A DNA stretch of 64,000 nucleotides, taken from positions 558,001-622,000 of the forward strand of contig JANBPU010000001.1 in the NCBI GenBank assembly GCA_027575805.1, in the 5' to 3' direction. Source of the DNA: Mycoemilia scoparia. Lineage: Eukaryota > Kickxellomycota > Kickxellomycetes > Kickxellales > Kickxellaceae. A program made the translations under genes and the position numbers. Below the pieces are notes generated by a model that did no database searches, was not told the origin of the DNA, and was given only the letters and a program-made list of their open reading frames with translations. This document shows positions 34,115 through 45,271 of the stretch, piece after piece. The stretch's first letter is position 1, and each line of letters starts with the position of its first letter.

Positions 34115-34730
34115 TTGTGCTCATAGTTTTATATGCACTTTAATCATATAATTTTATCATCACTTTGCAATTCAAGTGGCATCTGTAAATGCAGTGGCCT
34201 TAGTCGCAAATGGGTATCAAGTTGACTGCCTCCTAAAAATGCTATTCACCAACTAAACATATAACTCATTTTGTAGCTGCGATTTGGTAGGGTCATGATG
34301 CTTATATGTCAAATGACATGTCCATAGTAGATTATATAATCATGCTCTATGTAGCACTATTAGAAGTCATTATAAGGTTCAGTTGAAAAATGATGCTTGT
34401 TGAGTCTCAAACCTGGAATAACAAAGAAATTGAATTTGGAGTCAAAATAAACTATTGGGTTTAGTCAACCTTTTAAAAAGTGCTGCACAATGTGGGTATC
34501 CAAGACGTGTCAATTTTACATTTAATATTTTCCTAATGGGCCATTGATATATTAAAAATTGATAGTGGACATGTCATATTTTTACTATTCACGATATCAT
34601 TTTTACCATCATAAAAAAGTACCAGTATTGCACCACTGCCATCAAAGTAGATCAAAGGATATGTGGAGGCATCAATATTTACTCATTGCTATCAGCTAAC
34701 TCATGTGCACATGCAAGTTTGCTTCGCAAG

Positions 34731-34740
34731 TATAAAATAG
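34731..34740 (+). promoter_or_regulatory. TATA box of the small two-exon gene
   Basis: TATAAAATAG lies 142 bp upstream of the inferred ATG at 34873. It is the best TATA-like match in this gap and supports transcription to the right. Confidence 0.4.
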
Positions 34741-34872
34741 GGGCGTTAAAGCCTCTATAAACCTATAGTCACATCAATCATCCTATTTCTTTTATAATCT
34801 CCTGAACATCTTGCACAGCAAAAAATACGACGACGGGATATAAACATCTTGGGTTTATATTGCAGAAAGGTA

Positions 34873-35227
34873 ATGGAATCCTATTACATTGACAGGCTTA
34901 AAATCAATGATGAAAGCCAATTCAAATACAAAATTACCAAAATTATCAAGGAAAGCTCTATTGTAAGTGTATAAATTTTCAGAGCTATATACACTATACA
35001 GACAATCATGTTGATATCAATTAATATTTTCTTAATTGTTGTTCTTTTTTAATGTATTATAGCACTCGGTCGAATTTGATAGTAGTGCTATCAATACAAG
35101 CCAGATATTAGATTGTGTGGGGTGTTCTCTGGCAAGCTCGAAGCCCTTTACTCTTGTAATTGGATACTTTGAAAGGTCCACCAATATATTGAAAACCAAA
35201 AATATAACATACATAAATACGGGCTAG
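34873..35227 (+). CDS. Candidate two-exon microgene, 84 aa, unknown
   Basis: Exon 1 (34873..34962) starts MESYYIDRLKINDESQFKYK and ends at GTAAGT. Exon 2 (35063..35227) follows TTATTATAG and opens HSVEFDSSAINTSQILDCVG. It runs 54 codons without a stop and ends at TAG. The intron is 100 bp, phase 0, with consensus ends like those of neighbouring genes. The product is charged at the start, has two cysteines (CVGC) and lacks a membrane segment. I know no relative. It could be a fast-evolving small gene or a chance open frame; the matching splice signals and TATA box favour a gene. Confidence 0.42.
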
Positions 35228-35480
35228 TGGTTGATGACAGCATTAATACGAAGGCATTGGATTTTTTTGGCTTTTGAGTAAATAAAAGTTTCCCTTATTA
35301 CTTTATATTCAAACAAAGGTTGAAAATTCAAACCACACTTTTTGACTTGAACCTGTTAAGTACCAATTTTGGCTGAGGATATATTAGTAAATTACTTGGG
35401 ATTTATAGCCCTGTGATTCAAATTGTCATGAACCACTTTGTATTCATGCCAAAACAAACATTACAAAGACACAAAGTATA

Positions 35481-35602
35481 ATATGGGCAATTATTTTTGA
35501 AGGGTAAAAGTTCACTAGTAAAACTGGACATCTATTTGGCTTTGATAGCCCCTATAATCTTTGGTCACCAAAAGTCACCCTCCGAAAATTATGATTCAAA
35601 TA
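35481..35602. mobile_element. MITE subfamily A copy
   Basis: The left end ATATGGGCAATTATTTTTGA pairs with a partly decayed right end (CACCCTCCGAAAATTATGAT). The interior has TTTGGTCACCAAAAGTCACC and CCCCTATAATC. It lies just beyond the end of the NOP13-like gene. Confidence 0.75.
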
Positions 35603-35677
35603 TAACGTCAAAATAACAACATTATAATACACACATTCTGTATTATCACTAGCATATCATGTATAAAATTTGACCAT

Positions 35678-36907
35678 CTATTCAAAAGTGGTCTTTTTGC
35701 CCTTGAATGATACAGGGAGACCCTGGAGTTTAGTTTCTGCCATGTTATCGGTTTCTAGATCACGGTCTTGGCGAATCTCTGATGAATCGAGTATCTTGGC
35801 TGTTTTTAATTGACGAGAATCACCACCTTCATCGCCAGCATCTTCTGCACTGCCTGACTGCTTTCGTTTCTTTTGATGTTGTGATCCATCAGCACCCTTT
35901 TTCTGCGCAATATGTTCTGGGACTGGGAAATGTTCCCATGGCCGACCCTTCTTTGTTGCTAGTTCACCAGCATACTCCACGCGTATCCGCTTTCCTTCCA
36001 ACGTATGCGATTTCTTATCTTCAAAGGCTAAAGTTGCGCCCTCAAGATCCTTATAGTCAATATATCCAAAGCCTTTGCATTTTTGCGGGTTGTCCTGGAA
36101 TGTGGCAAGACGCACTTTGATGATTTTTCCAAACTGGTCAAATATCTTTCTTAGATCTTGCTTTGTTGCTTCGAAGGGTAGATTGCCAACAAACAATGTT
36201 GGAGAGGGTTGTGTATTTTCTCGGCCCTTTTTCTTCGTGCTTGATGAGTCTTGTGATGCTGGGATTTTGCCATCTTTCTTGAAATTTTTTCCATTTTTGA
36301 TGAGTAGCGGTCTACCATCAAGTTCCTGTTCTGATAAACTGATCGCATATTCCATTGCCTCTTCAGTATCAAAATCCACATAGGCAAAGCCACGATTTGG
36401 CTTTCCGTATTGTCCCTTGGGCATATGAATTCTGGTTATCTCACCCTTGTCCGTCCTGAGAAATTCTTTAAGTTCAGCTTGTCCAGTGGCAAATGCTAGA
36501 TTTCCTATCCATACACACCATTGCGACTTTTTGGGCTTTTTCTGGGCCTTCTTGGCCTTGGAGCCGCCCTTTACACCCTCCTCTTGGTCACTCTCTTCAA
36601 TGCCCTCGAGGTCTTCAGTTGACTCTGGGTTCACGTTTTTCTTTGTCTTCTTTGCCTCCTTCTTCTTGGTCAGATCGGGTTTAATGTCGGCCTCAAGCTT
36701 GCTAAAATCGTAGCTATCGTCATCGTCTTCGTCTTCACCAGCCTTTTTATTTTCGATATCATGTACTTCTTTTTTAGCTATTGTTTCAGTACTTTGTTCT
36801 ATGCTGTGGGGGACTTCGGCATTATCTAATAGTTTTTCTTCTTGGGGCTGTGAATCTTTGCTCTTGTTCTTGCTTTTTGTTTTACCTTCTTTGCTTTTCT
36901 TGCCCAT
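35678..36907 (-). CDS. Two-RRM nucleolar RNA-binding protein (NOP13-like)
   Basis: Intronless 409-aa protein. The first 125 residues are Lys/Glu-rich and low in complexity. RRM1 follows QWCVWIGNLAFATGQAELKE (RNP2) and carries NRGFAYVDFD (RNP1). RRM2 has TLFVGNLPFEATKQDLRKIF and KCKGFGYIDY. After RRM2 comes IRVEYAGELATKKGRPWEHF. The tail is basic (KKGADGSQHQKKRKQ). The domain layout, the VWIGNL form of RNP2 and the charged arms fit the Nop13 family of fungal nucleolar proteins bound to pre-ribosomes. A distinct paralogue such as Nop12 is possible but less like it. Confidence 0.8.
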   Translation of the reverse strand: MGKKSKEGKTKSKNKSKDSQPQEEKLLDNAEVPHSIEQSTETIAKKEVHDIENKKAGEDEDDDDSYDFSKLEADIKPDLTKKKEAKKTKKNVNPESTEDLEGIEESDQEEGVKGGSKAKKAQKKPKKSQWCVWIGNLAFATGQAELKEFLRTDKGEITRIHMPKGQYGKPNRGFAYVDFDTEEAMEYAISLSEQELDGRPLLIKNGKNFKKDGKIPASQDSSSTKKKGRENTQPSPTLFVGNLPFEATKQDLRKIFDQFGKIIKVRLATFQDNPQKCKGFGYIDYKDLEGATLAFEDKKSHTLEGKRIRVEYAGELATKKGRPWEHFPVPEHIAQKKGADGSQHQKKRKQSGSAEDAGDEGGDSRQLKTAKILDSSEIRQDRDLETDNMAETKLQGLPVSFKGKKTTFE

Positions 36908-37615
36908 TGCCAGTAAATATTAAAAATGCTGATAATAATAATTTAATGTCTGTGTAAAAGTTTTTTTTATAAACTATACTTTTTTGACTGATAAATTTCG
37001 AGTATATAATTTTTTCTACCCAAAATGTTATGGGTAGATCTTTATTATTGTGTTCGTTGTGATCTAGACACTTCTATTAACAACCTATTGATCACTTTTA
37101 TAGTATCCAAAGCAGATACATGGGAAGATTATTTTTGCAGGGCCAAATGTGTACTTTACATGAAAATGTAGGTTGGTCAATATACATGATGAAGCTAGCC
37201 TACTAGTATAAATTAGTAGCCCTTCAAAAACAGCGATCCATATTTGAAAATTGACATGGTAGTATTGTCCGAATTTCACGTTTAAATAGTAGACATGTAT
37301 GAGAACATAGCTATCTAACAACGATCTTACTGGTATATACATCAAATATAGCCCATCATGATGGCACACTACTTACTTATAACGATAGGGCTCTATGGAA
37401 TTAAACTCACTAGCATCGAATTTAGCTCATCATTGCTATCCCAGGACTTGTACCCATAAGCCTACCTGATCCATCATTATTGGTGAACATTGATTAAAGC
37501 ACTACTATTGCTTGCTAGCCTCATAACATCGTGAATATATTTAGCTGTGTAGTAGCGCATGTGACGTGCTGTGACCTGAGCTGTCAATCGAATCAAAATA
37601 AAAAATTGTTAAATA
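36908..37615. other. Intergenic region with one MITE
   Basis: AT-rich DNA upstream of both the NOP13-like gene (-) and the microprotein gene (+). It contains the subfamily B copy at 37118..37242. No gene is supported. Confidence 0.6.
37118..37242. mobile_element. MITE subfamily B copy
   Basis: The left end is ACATGGGAAGATTATTTTTG and the right end CCTTCAAAAACAGCGATCCA. The interior has GGTTGGTCAATATACATGAT and GCCTACTAGTATAAATTAG, shared with 54149..54285. The ends are more diverged than in other copies. Confidence 0.7.
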
Positions 37616-37846
37616 ATGTCCAGTAACAGGTCAATCTGGGAAATATACAAAGGACTTCAGCCCAAAACTCGTATATACATTGGATTGGGGTTCATGGGTC
37701 TATCAATTGCGGGGATGTACATTAGCGATAGACTTGAAGAGATTTATCCAGCTGACGAAAACGCCAGAGCAGTTCAAATCAATAAAGGACCCCACTTTAA
37801 CATTCCCAAAGATGTTAGTAATAATGGCGAAAAGAATGCGAAATAA
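37616..37846 (+). CDS. Single-pass microprotein, 76 aa
   Basis: A small protein with one membrane helix (IYIGLGFMGLSIAGMYISD) preceded by a basic segment (GLQPKTR) and followed by the acidic RLEEIYPADENA. The pattern, a short basic N-terminus, one helix and a hydrophilic tail of about 35 residues, resembles small mitochondrial inner-membrane or assembly proteins. That location is inference. I recall similar fungal hypotheticals with R-IYIGLG and SD-LE but no assigned function. The ATG lies 110 bp after a GTGACGTG-like motif. Codon use is unremarkable. Confidence 0.6.
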   Translation: MSSNRSIWEIYKGLQPKTRIYIGLGFMGLSIAGMYISDRLEEIYPADENARAVQINKGPHFNIPKDVSNNGEKNAK

Positions 37847-39390
37847 TTTTATCACCACTTTTGTTAAACAGGACTTGGACTAGCAATAAATTTGTAAATC
37901 TCCACAATAGAATGATGTAGCATGTGATGGTCTCTTAACCTGAAAAAAGAAGTATCAATGTAGCTGCTCCGGTAGCTTTTGGAAAATAACAAATTGAAGT
38001 AGGAGTCGGCTAGCAAATGCTTTGCTCGACTCTGGCTTGATAAGAAATGTCGATTTATGTGTGTGTACTTTGTCACTAGTCTGCTTATCATAAATAGTGA
38101 TGCTGAAGCTAGTGGAACACCGAATTAGCAATCAGATGTAAATATTCTGGAGTCATCGTTACCAATCGTGATGAGGTCCGTCTTGAAACTCTGCATGCCA
38201 CAGTTTCTAGTCTCACCGAGGCCCTTCAGGCAGTAAAAGCACGAATGAGGCACTGCATTTCTGCTGAGAAGTAAAGAAATTCTAATACTGTAAATAAACT
38301 TATGTCCTGGTAGTGTCGGCATGTCTTTCGTCAAACCAGCTCTTATAGTTTGGGTTACTCTGGCATCAAAGAGACGAAAATTCTTCTTGACATTCCACAG
38401 TTTGTGTTCAAATCTTGGGCTAAACATAGTAAAACATAGAGGATCAGAGAACTTTCTCCTAAAAACACTCAGTTTCTAGATAGGTTCATCCAATCAAAAA
38501 TGAATATTTAGCACATCATTTTCCAAGTGATTTATTTGATTGGTAGCAAAACATTATTTTTTAAATCTTCTTTCTTCAGGTCTGTCCCCTTATATTTGGG
38601 CTTTACTTGACATTAAATTCCATAGATATAATGCATCTCGCATATACTTGAGATTCAAAATGTATGCACAACATACATAAAGATCGAAAACAATTTTTTA
38701 TTTACACACCGAGCATACAAACCCTTGAGAAATACACCAACCTTTCAGACTAGTCAAGGTTAAATACTGCTCTTACATTAAGTTTGCACACATGTGATAT
38801 ACTGTTCTATAATAGTATATAAAACGCCAGAGTCAATTTCTACACAGTATCGTGCCAAGTAAGCTGTGCACGCCAAAAAGTTGTACTGTCATTTGATGGC
38901 AACTTTGTGCAATTTACACACTCCTAGTATTATGTTTCAAGGGCTGTCTGAATGGCAGTTCTGGAGAAGACTATTCAGCCCAAAATTTTTGTTCGTGACT
39001 CTTGTGTGGCAACAACAAACTGTTGGATGTTATACGTAGAACAGTAGTACGTGGCTATGACATGCTACTTCACTACTGCTACAATTCCATGTGGTACCCT
39101 GGAAGTGGCTCTAACATACATCTTGATATCACTAACATTATGAGCAGGATGGTCAAAGAGGATGTGCTGCGTCCATTCTTAATGCTTCATAAAGTGTAGT
39201 TAAATATACTGATTTTATGTATGCAGTCCAATACCTAGGCTCTGGGTCAAGGATACTAAAGGGCGATTCTTTAGTTGGATTTATACATTTATACGAAGAC
39301 AGTCCGAGATCCTTCTTGTGTTCCCATCCTTTGCAAAAATTCAAATCTTGTAGTTTTAGATTGTTCAATATATCGTTTTGATGCAACAGT
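37847..39390. other. Intergenic region, no supported gene
   Basis: A 100-codon open frame lies on the minus strand at 38125..38427. A second frame overlaps it (SVRLETVACRVSRRTSSRLV then TMTPEYLHLIANSVFH), but I could not join them into a convincing gene. The remainder is AT-rich. TATATAAAACG at about 38815..38825 is TATA-like but more than 550 bp from the next start. Confidence 0.5.
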
Positions 39391-41684
39391 ATGCCGTGCA
39401 CTTCAAAAAACGAAGACATCCTTAAGACACCGGAGCCCATAAAGACATATACAAACACACATCCATTGGAGCTATGGTATTCATCGAAATTAGAAGACAA
39501 CGGCTATATTGATATGGACTGCACAATCCAAAGGTGCGTTCGAAAGCTGGACTATCGGATAATGCCATTCATGTGTTTCGGGCTGATATTAAGCACCATG
39601 GTTAGGACTAGCATGGGTAAGCGAATAGCCCAAACTTTTGTAGATTTGTATAGCAACATGGAGATTTAGATCTTGTCAGCTTTCTCACACATTGGCATCT
39701 TCAATCATTCTAATTCTCAATAATGTATCTTGCACCCTGAACAGGCCTATCTAAGGCCACAGGGCTCGAGGACTCGCTGTCATTAAGTGGCTTGGAATAT
39801 AATCATGCTCTCATGGCGTTCTTTTCAGGCAAGTATCCTTCACCGTGCCACTGAGGTTCAAGCCATGCAGTAACAAACCAAGCTAATATAAATGGAATGC
39901 TGGGGGATTCCGGAATCGCCCTCCTATATTTGAATTACTGTCTAGGCTTCGTCATCTTCGGAATCCCATCCAATATCTTTTTAAAGCTATTCGGGGCCGT
40001 ATACTGGCTCCCCTCCGTTGGCGTGATACTGGGGATACTCTCACTTATCCAGGCATCAGCTGCCGGAAAGCACACGCTGTTCATCTGCAGGGTCTTTCTT
40101 GGAATCATATCAGGTACTGTATCCAATTTTCAAAGCAAGTGATTCCTCTCTGATTCTCGCAGGGTGTTATCCGTACTAACAGATTTGCACAATATAATCA
40201 CAATAATTAGCTAGCTTTGGCCCAACCGGCGTCTATTACATATCTCTATGCTATCCAAAGAGGTACTCGACCAAACGTATCGCACTATACAGTGCATCCG
40301 GCCCACTAGTAGGATGTTTATCTGGTCCCTTATCCATATTTCTCGCCTTCCTTAAAGGCAATCATGACCAGGGCTGGCGCTGGATAGCTGGAGCTCAAGG
40401 CGTGTTGCTAATAGGCTGGTGTATTTTAGCCTGCTTCATATTGACAGGTAAATACCAACACGTTTGGTGGTCAAACATGCACAAAGTCATACCCAATATG
40501 TGCCTCTAACAGTAATTTTTTGTGGCTTATACTTGCTTATTTAAAGATAATCCTGAAGAGTCGCGTCTGTTCAGCGGCAGCGAAAAAGAAGTATATCGAA
40601 ATGTTATGAAAAATGAGAGGGGCACGCCCAGTAAAGAAGTAATTAGTGCGAATAAAATACTCGGTGCGCTTAAGAGATGGTGGTTGTGGATATTTGGATT
40701 CCTTGCGCTCCTTATTAGCGTGTCTGTTATTAGCCTTGCAGTGTCAACCACAAGTCTAATCCAGTCCATGGGAATCTCCACAACGCACTCTGAAGGGCTT
40801 CTGACGCTTCCAAGCATGGCAGGGTAAGTATTGGCCAAAGCAAGGCTTCAAAAACACTCTTGAAGTGGTTTTAAGAGATGTTCCTTAAGTGCTTTATTGG
40901 ATCTCTTCGCCAATCAATAGATTTGTAGGGGCATTGCTGGCTCCCTGCATTCAAAGCCAACTTGATTCGTTTCCAGCAACGATCGTCATTTTTGAGGCCA
41001 TCTCTGCAGCATCTTCACTAGCTTTGGCAATGCTAACAAACATTCCAGCAAGAGTAAGTGGTCGTACCTTTGTTGATTTTACATAGGATCGACACCATGC
41101 TAACATTTTCATATGAAAAAGTCCCCCTAACGCGTGCTCGTATTACCATTTCTTGACCTGGGGTAGATATTTTTCCTTTGCACGATCTCACTCGGTGCGA
41201 ATGGTGCAGTAACGACAATAATTTGTTGGACAATGTACAGAACCGTAAGTAGTTAGCAGTATAACGTGCATCCCTCTAGCATGTGTTAGTGCACCTTGTC
41301 GGTGCGCTTAGTAGCATCTATTTATATACATCGCTTCTTTATTAGGATGGAGTTATTGCAAAGGGTGTTGCGAATGGTCTAATAGCAACATTTTCAAACA
41401 CTGGAGGGCTGGTTTCTAGCTATTTATTTCGTAACGAAGATGGTCCTGACTACCGTAAGTATTCTGCCAATAGGCCAAATCATCTGGCATTTATACGTGC
41501 TTGTTACTAATTGCTGTGTGTGATTAACACCGATTTTATAGCCGTCGGTCATCTTACAAACTGTGGATTTTCGGTGGCTGCGATCCTTGTATCAGTTGCA
41601 CTACAAGTATATTTTGAACATACAAGGGCAACTAGGTCGGCATCATCTAGATGTAAAAATATACCTGTGAAGCTTAGAAAATAG
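39391..41684 (+). CDS. MFS permease, anion:cation symporter (Dal5/Tna1-like) family
   Basis: Nine exons were placed: 39391..39616, 39745..39828, 39946..40113, 40211..40447, 40547..40823, 40921..41053, 41167..41244, 41346..41454 and 41542..41684. They sum to 484 codons with every join in frame. Such carriers import vitamins or organic anions (nicotinate, allantoate, pantothenate) by proton symport at the plasma membrane; the substrate is unknown here. Motifs include CVRKLDYRIMPFM, GLEYNHALMAFFSGFVIFGI, and PSNIFLKLFGAVYWLPSVGV. The middle carries FGPTGVYYISLCYPKRYSTK and GWRWIAGAQGVLLIGW. The loop has DNPEESRLFSGSEKE. The last helices read NGLIATFSNTGGLVSSYLFR and NEDGPDY. Intron 2 (39829..39945) uses a GC donor (CAG|GCAAGT). 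The gene has far more introns than its neighbours. Confidence 0.88.
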
Positions 41685-42254
41685 ATTACGTTGACTGTTT
41701 TTTGCACTTAAATGCCTAATAAAATATAATATTAGAATTCATTTTACCAAAAAAATAGCCTGAATTATAATTCTTACCAAGTCTACTTTCCCTGCGAAGC
41801 TAATTACAGCACATATGAAAATCACAGCCATTAAACAATGGACTCGAGTGTCTGACCACAAAGTTGATCAGTGTAAATAAATGCCCAGCGACTATAAAAC
41901 GCAGGGACCAACTTTACGGGTCCATACCTTCAAGCACGGGGGATACAGCTCCCGACCAACCGATGCGCTTTAGAATTTGTGATCAGAATTAAAAAGTGGA
42001 CCAATCGTGGCTTGTCTCGTGATCCCACGCTGAGATGTCAGACTTTAACCTGATTTTCTTGGCCAGAGCTTTAAGCCCAACTTGGTAGTTTATCATCATG
42101 TTAAGCCTCTATAGTTTTCGTTTACTTTTAACACTCTAATAATAAACACTCTAGCACACCTTTATTTCGCCCCATACTTTTAAGACTTGTGGCAGAAGCT
42201 GAAAAAGACTGTATTTTAGCTCCTAGTAGCTCCAGTATATAAACCAGCCGGTAA

Positions 42255-43639
42255 ATGGATTGGTCCAACATTCATACCTCTGGTCAGAGAGAAGGGAATT
42301 TGAACCACAGCTTGTTTGATAACGGTATGTTGAACCCGCACTGAGCTTTTATATCATTAATAACATTTGACTTTGTTTCTTTGTTTTGCATTTGTTGGTT
42401 CCTAACATTTTCGATAACAATTTAGACCAAACTTTTATATTCCCAGGCATGGACTGGCTCGAAGGACCGCCTCCACCATTGTCTGGCTCTGCTGCGCCGT
42501 TACAACCCCCAACATTGCCTCAAGGACTATCGCCAGCGCCATTGTTTGACGACAAAGAACTAGAAACAATCAAGCCTGTGCTGCCGTTGACAAAAGCGGT
42601 AGGTAAAGCGGAAAAACCACCTAAGGAGAATCAAGATTTAACCATTACAAGCGAAGGACAACTGTTTAACAGCGAGGAATCGAAAAACCTCCAGGCATTT
42701 CTCGATGGAATTGGATCGGAGAATTTTGCCTTCGACTCTTTCTTGGATTCGCCCCAGAGATACTTCCTCTCAAATGACATGACGACCTTTGGTATGGGGA
42801 TGGGAATGGGCGTTGGCGCTGGGATGATTGGCGCACTAGACGAGCGTATTCCTTACCTTTCCCTGGAAGACCAAATTGCCACGCATGGGCACTCGCAACC
42901 AAGACAGACGGGGTCAGGAGGCGATAAAACCTGTTTATTCCCTATTCCAGAAGACATGGCAGCAACGAATAATCAGGAAACAGGAAGACTACCATATATG
43001 GGCAGTTTTGGCAATTTGCAGAAAGTGAAGGAGTGGCTCCAGCAAAATAAGGAACACCATGAGTTACCTCCAGTGCATGACGCAAAGTCACCCACACCAG
43101 GCCCCATATCTCCTTCAGCGCTTTCTCCCCCTGAAAATGAACAAGGAAAGGCCAAACGCAAAGCCTCTGATCAACATGTGACTCAGCGCCGCAAAAGTCG
43201 AGCCCAGATACAAACCCAAAAACAAAACACTGCTACAAAGGGCTCCACAGCGAATTCCGATGATAATAATAATAAACCACCCGTAGAAAGGCGAAAGATC
43301 ACGACAAAGAATGGTGAAGTTCGTGAGCTCCTCACTGAGGAGGAGAAGCGGGCAAACCACATCGCGTCCGAGCAGCGCCGGCGAAACCAGATTCGTCAAG
43401 GCTACGATGAACTTCTGGAGCTCATCACGACTCTACAGGATCCCTCATTGCGGAACCATCCCGGCACTTCGCAATCCCAGCCTAGCAAAGCAGTGATTCT
43501 AGAGCATGCAGTTGAATTTATTCGTAACCTTGAAGAGGGTAATCAGGAGTTGAGGAGGAGGCATGAGGAAAAGAGACGTATGGAGCCATCAAGCTCAAAG
43601 CCAAATTCTTTCCAAATCCATCCGCACATGCCACGTTAG
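42255..43639 (+). CDS. bHLH transcription factor
   Basis: Two exons (42255..42324 and 42426..43639) give 427 aa. The first exon (MDWSNIHTSGQREGNLNHSL) joins in frame to DQTFIFPGMDW. The bHLH domain lies near residues 320-400. Its basic region is KRANHIASEQRRRNQIRQGY; helix 1 continues DELLELITTL, and helix 2 has SKAVILEHAVEFIRNLEEGN, running into a short leucine-poor coil. The H-x3-E-x3-R triad predicts binding to class B E-boxes (CACGTG). The long N-terminal part is Pro-, Gly- and Ser-rich, with a Met/Gly repeat (GMGMGMGVGAGM) and a basic nuclear-signal-like stretch (KAKRKASDQHVTQRRKSR). The basic region recalls Ino4-type and other fungal HIASEQRRR factors; target genes cannot be assigned. 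Confidence 0.88.
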
Positions 43640-43961
43640 CCCACAGCACTAGATGTGTAAATATTATATACATATATAAATGATCTCTAACCACTCCACA
43701 TAGATAAACTCGTAGAAGCCAATCTTTAGTCTTCATGAGAGCTTCTGACATTATCTCTATCCCTGTATTGTTTTCCTCCTTTGCATGTTAATAGTCTCTC
43801 CCCCACTTTTCCCTAGTAGCCACATCAAGTATGACACAGGCCATCTCAGATCTTTGTAATAATAATAATATAATACCAATAGTAATATAGATGTAGTCTA
43901 TTTGGGATAGTTTAACTACGATTAGTGATAAGCATTTCATCTAATTTCGGGTTATTTAATA

Positions 43962-44081
43962 ATATGGGCAATAATTTTTGAAGGGTGAATTTTGGGGACC
44001 AGTGATTATAGGGGAATCACAGCCAAATGGATGTCCAGTTTTACTATTGAACTTTCACCCTTCAAAAATTATTGCCCATAT
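43962..44081. mobile_element. MITE subfamily A, best-preserved copy
   Basis: This 120-bp element has 28-bp perfect terminal inverted repeats, starting ATATGGGCAATAATTTTTGA. The interior carries TCACAGCCAAATGGATGTCC and AGTTTTACTA. AT flanks the ATGGGC/GCCCAT ends on both sides. It can form a long hairpin. Confidence 0.9.
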
Positions 44082-44454
44082 AATAACAGTGCCCCTGTGG
44101 ATAGTGTAAATGTGTGTTGAGCCAGTCAAAGACAAGATTGCTTCTTTTCTTGCTCTTGTTTTGGAGCGTACTGTTATAGCACTGCATGAACATTTGAATG
44201 TTTTTATTGTAACAGAAGCAACCACAAAGGCGAATGTTTACTGGCCATGTAAAGCCGAATACAGTACATATACGCCGGGAAATTCCTATCTCCAACAGTG
44301 TGGAACTCCTCATAAAGTTCTAAGGATGATGCAGGCCAAAGTTAGCTCACATTACAAATGTGAAACATTTAGCACCATGCAAGCACAACAAAAGAGAAGC
44401 CAAGTTCAAGACAGCTTCATGCATGTTCTGTAGTTTATGACTCTTGGAGTTATC

Positions 44455-44580
44455 ATGTGGGTGGTTATTTTTGAAGGGTGACCAATTTACTAATAAATGG
44501 CGGTCGTCCATTAGGCTGCGATTGCCCCTATAATCGCAGCAGGCCTCCAAAAGATACTCTTCAAAAATTATGATCCATGT
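44455..44580. mobile_element. MITE subfamily A copy
   Basis: The left end is ATGTGGGTGGTTATTTTTGA and the right end CTTCAAAAATTATGATCCAT. The interior has GGCTGCGATTGCCCCTATAA and TCGCAGCAGGCCTCC, like 33997..34114. Confidence 0.8.
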
Positions 44581-44640
44581 GATTCCAGATGTATTGTTGC
44601 TATGTTCAAATCGCGATTAAGAACAGAGATGGGATATATT

Positions 44641-44731
44641 CGGCCAGATTTTACAAGGACTTGGAAAAAATGGATCCCCAAGAGTTGCATATTAAATGAC
44701 CTGTAATTGAGCTAAAGCCTGAGGGCCCATT
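44641..44731 (+). repeat. Dispersed repeat, partner of 54508..54598
   Basis: It shares GGCCAGATTT, AAAATGG, TCCCCA, TTGCATAT and, spaced as in the partner, ATTG and TCTGAG or CCTGAG. One frame reads ARFYKDLEKMDPQELHI; the partner reads ARFHTILGKMGPQELHM. Both lie a short distance downstream of MITEs. Probably relics of one mobile element; the family is not identified. Confidence 0.5.
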
Positions 44732-45271
44732 TATGGCCACTATACAATTGATTCCGAGATAAATCTCGCAATTTGGTAAACTAAATAGAGCTGGTATATA
44801 CTATAGGTACTTTGAAATGGTCGGTATTCTAAAAATAAGTTTAATTAGAGAAAGTAAAGTTTACTCAAACATTTAAAAACATAGTTACTACTTTAATTTC
44901 CATACTTTCGCCATCAGTAAAGAAAACCATATATTTGCCTAAAAAGGAAAAAAATTAAGCATTTTTCCATATTCATAACTTGATTGCTCCAGTAATTGCT
45001 GGTTTTAAACTAAAGGCATTATGTATTGCTATGGGGTATGATGTCTATTCAGAATCTTTTCCACCATTCTAGTAACGGATATATTTTTGGCCACTCTTTG
45101 CTTTTGTATGTGATGCCGAGATCGCAGGAAAGCAATCATACACAAATATCATTGGCATTGCGATTTTAGGAGCCTACACATAAAGTGCAATTATGACTTG
45201 GGATCAAAAAATAGTTGCAAGCTGTAAAGTATAGGAGGCCGTAGTATCATACATCGGTGAAATAGACGTGT

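Larger units (their letters stand above)
32680..34872. other. Gene-poor region with clustered MITEs
   Basis: AT-rich. It contains three MITE copies (33190..33313, 33791..33910, 33997..34114), the relic at 33369..33470 and a (TA)n microsatellite near 33146..33162. No gene of normal size is supported. The last 150 bp form the candidate promoter of the small gene at 34873. Confidence 0.6.

Noticed and set aside
38125..38427. Minus-strand 100-codon frame, with an overlapping second frame
   Set aside because: I tried several splice joins and none gave a consistent protein or a familiar motif. It may be a decayed gene, but the evidence is too thin.
42386..42425. Start of the bHLH gene inside the intron (HLLVPNIF...)
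   Set aside because: That frame opens without ATG. The exon at 42255 with a GTATGT donor joins in frame to DQTFIFPG.
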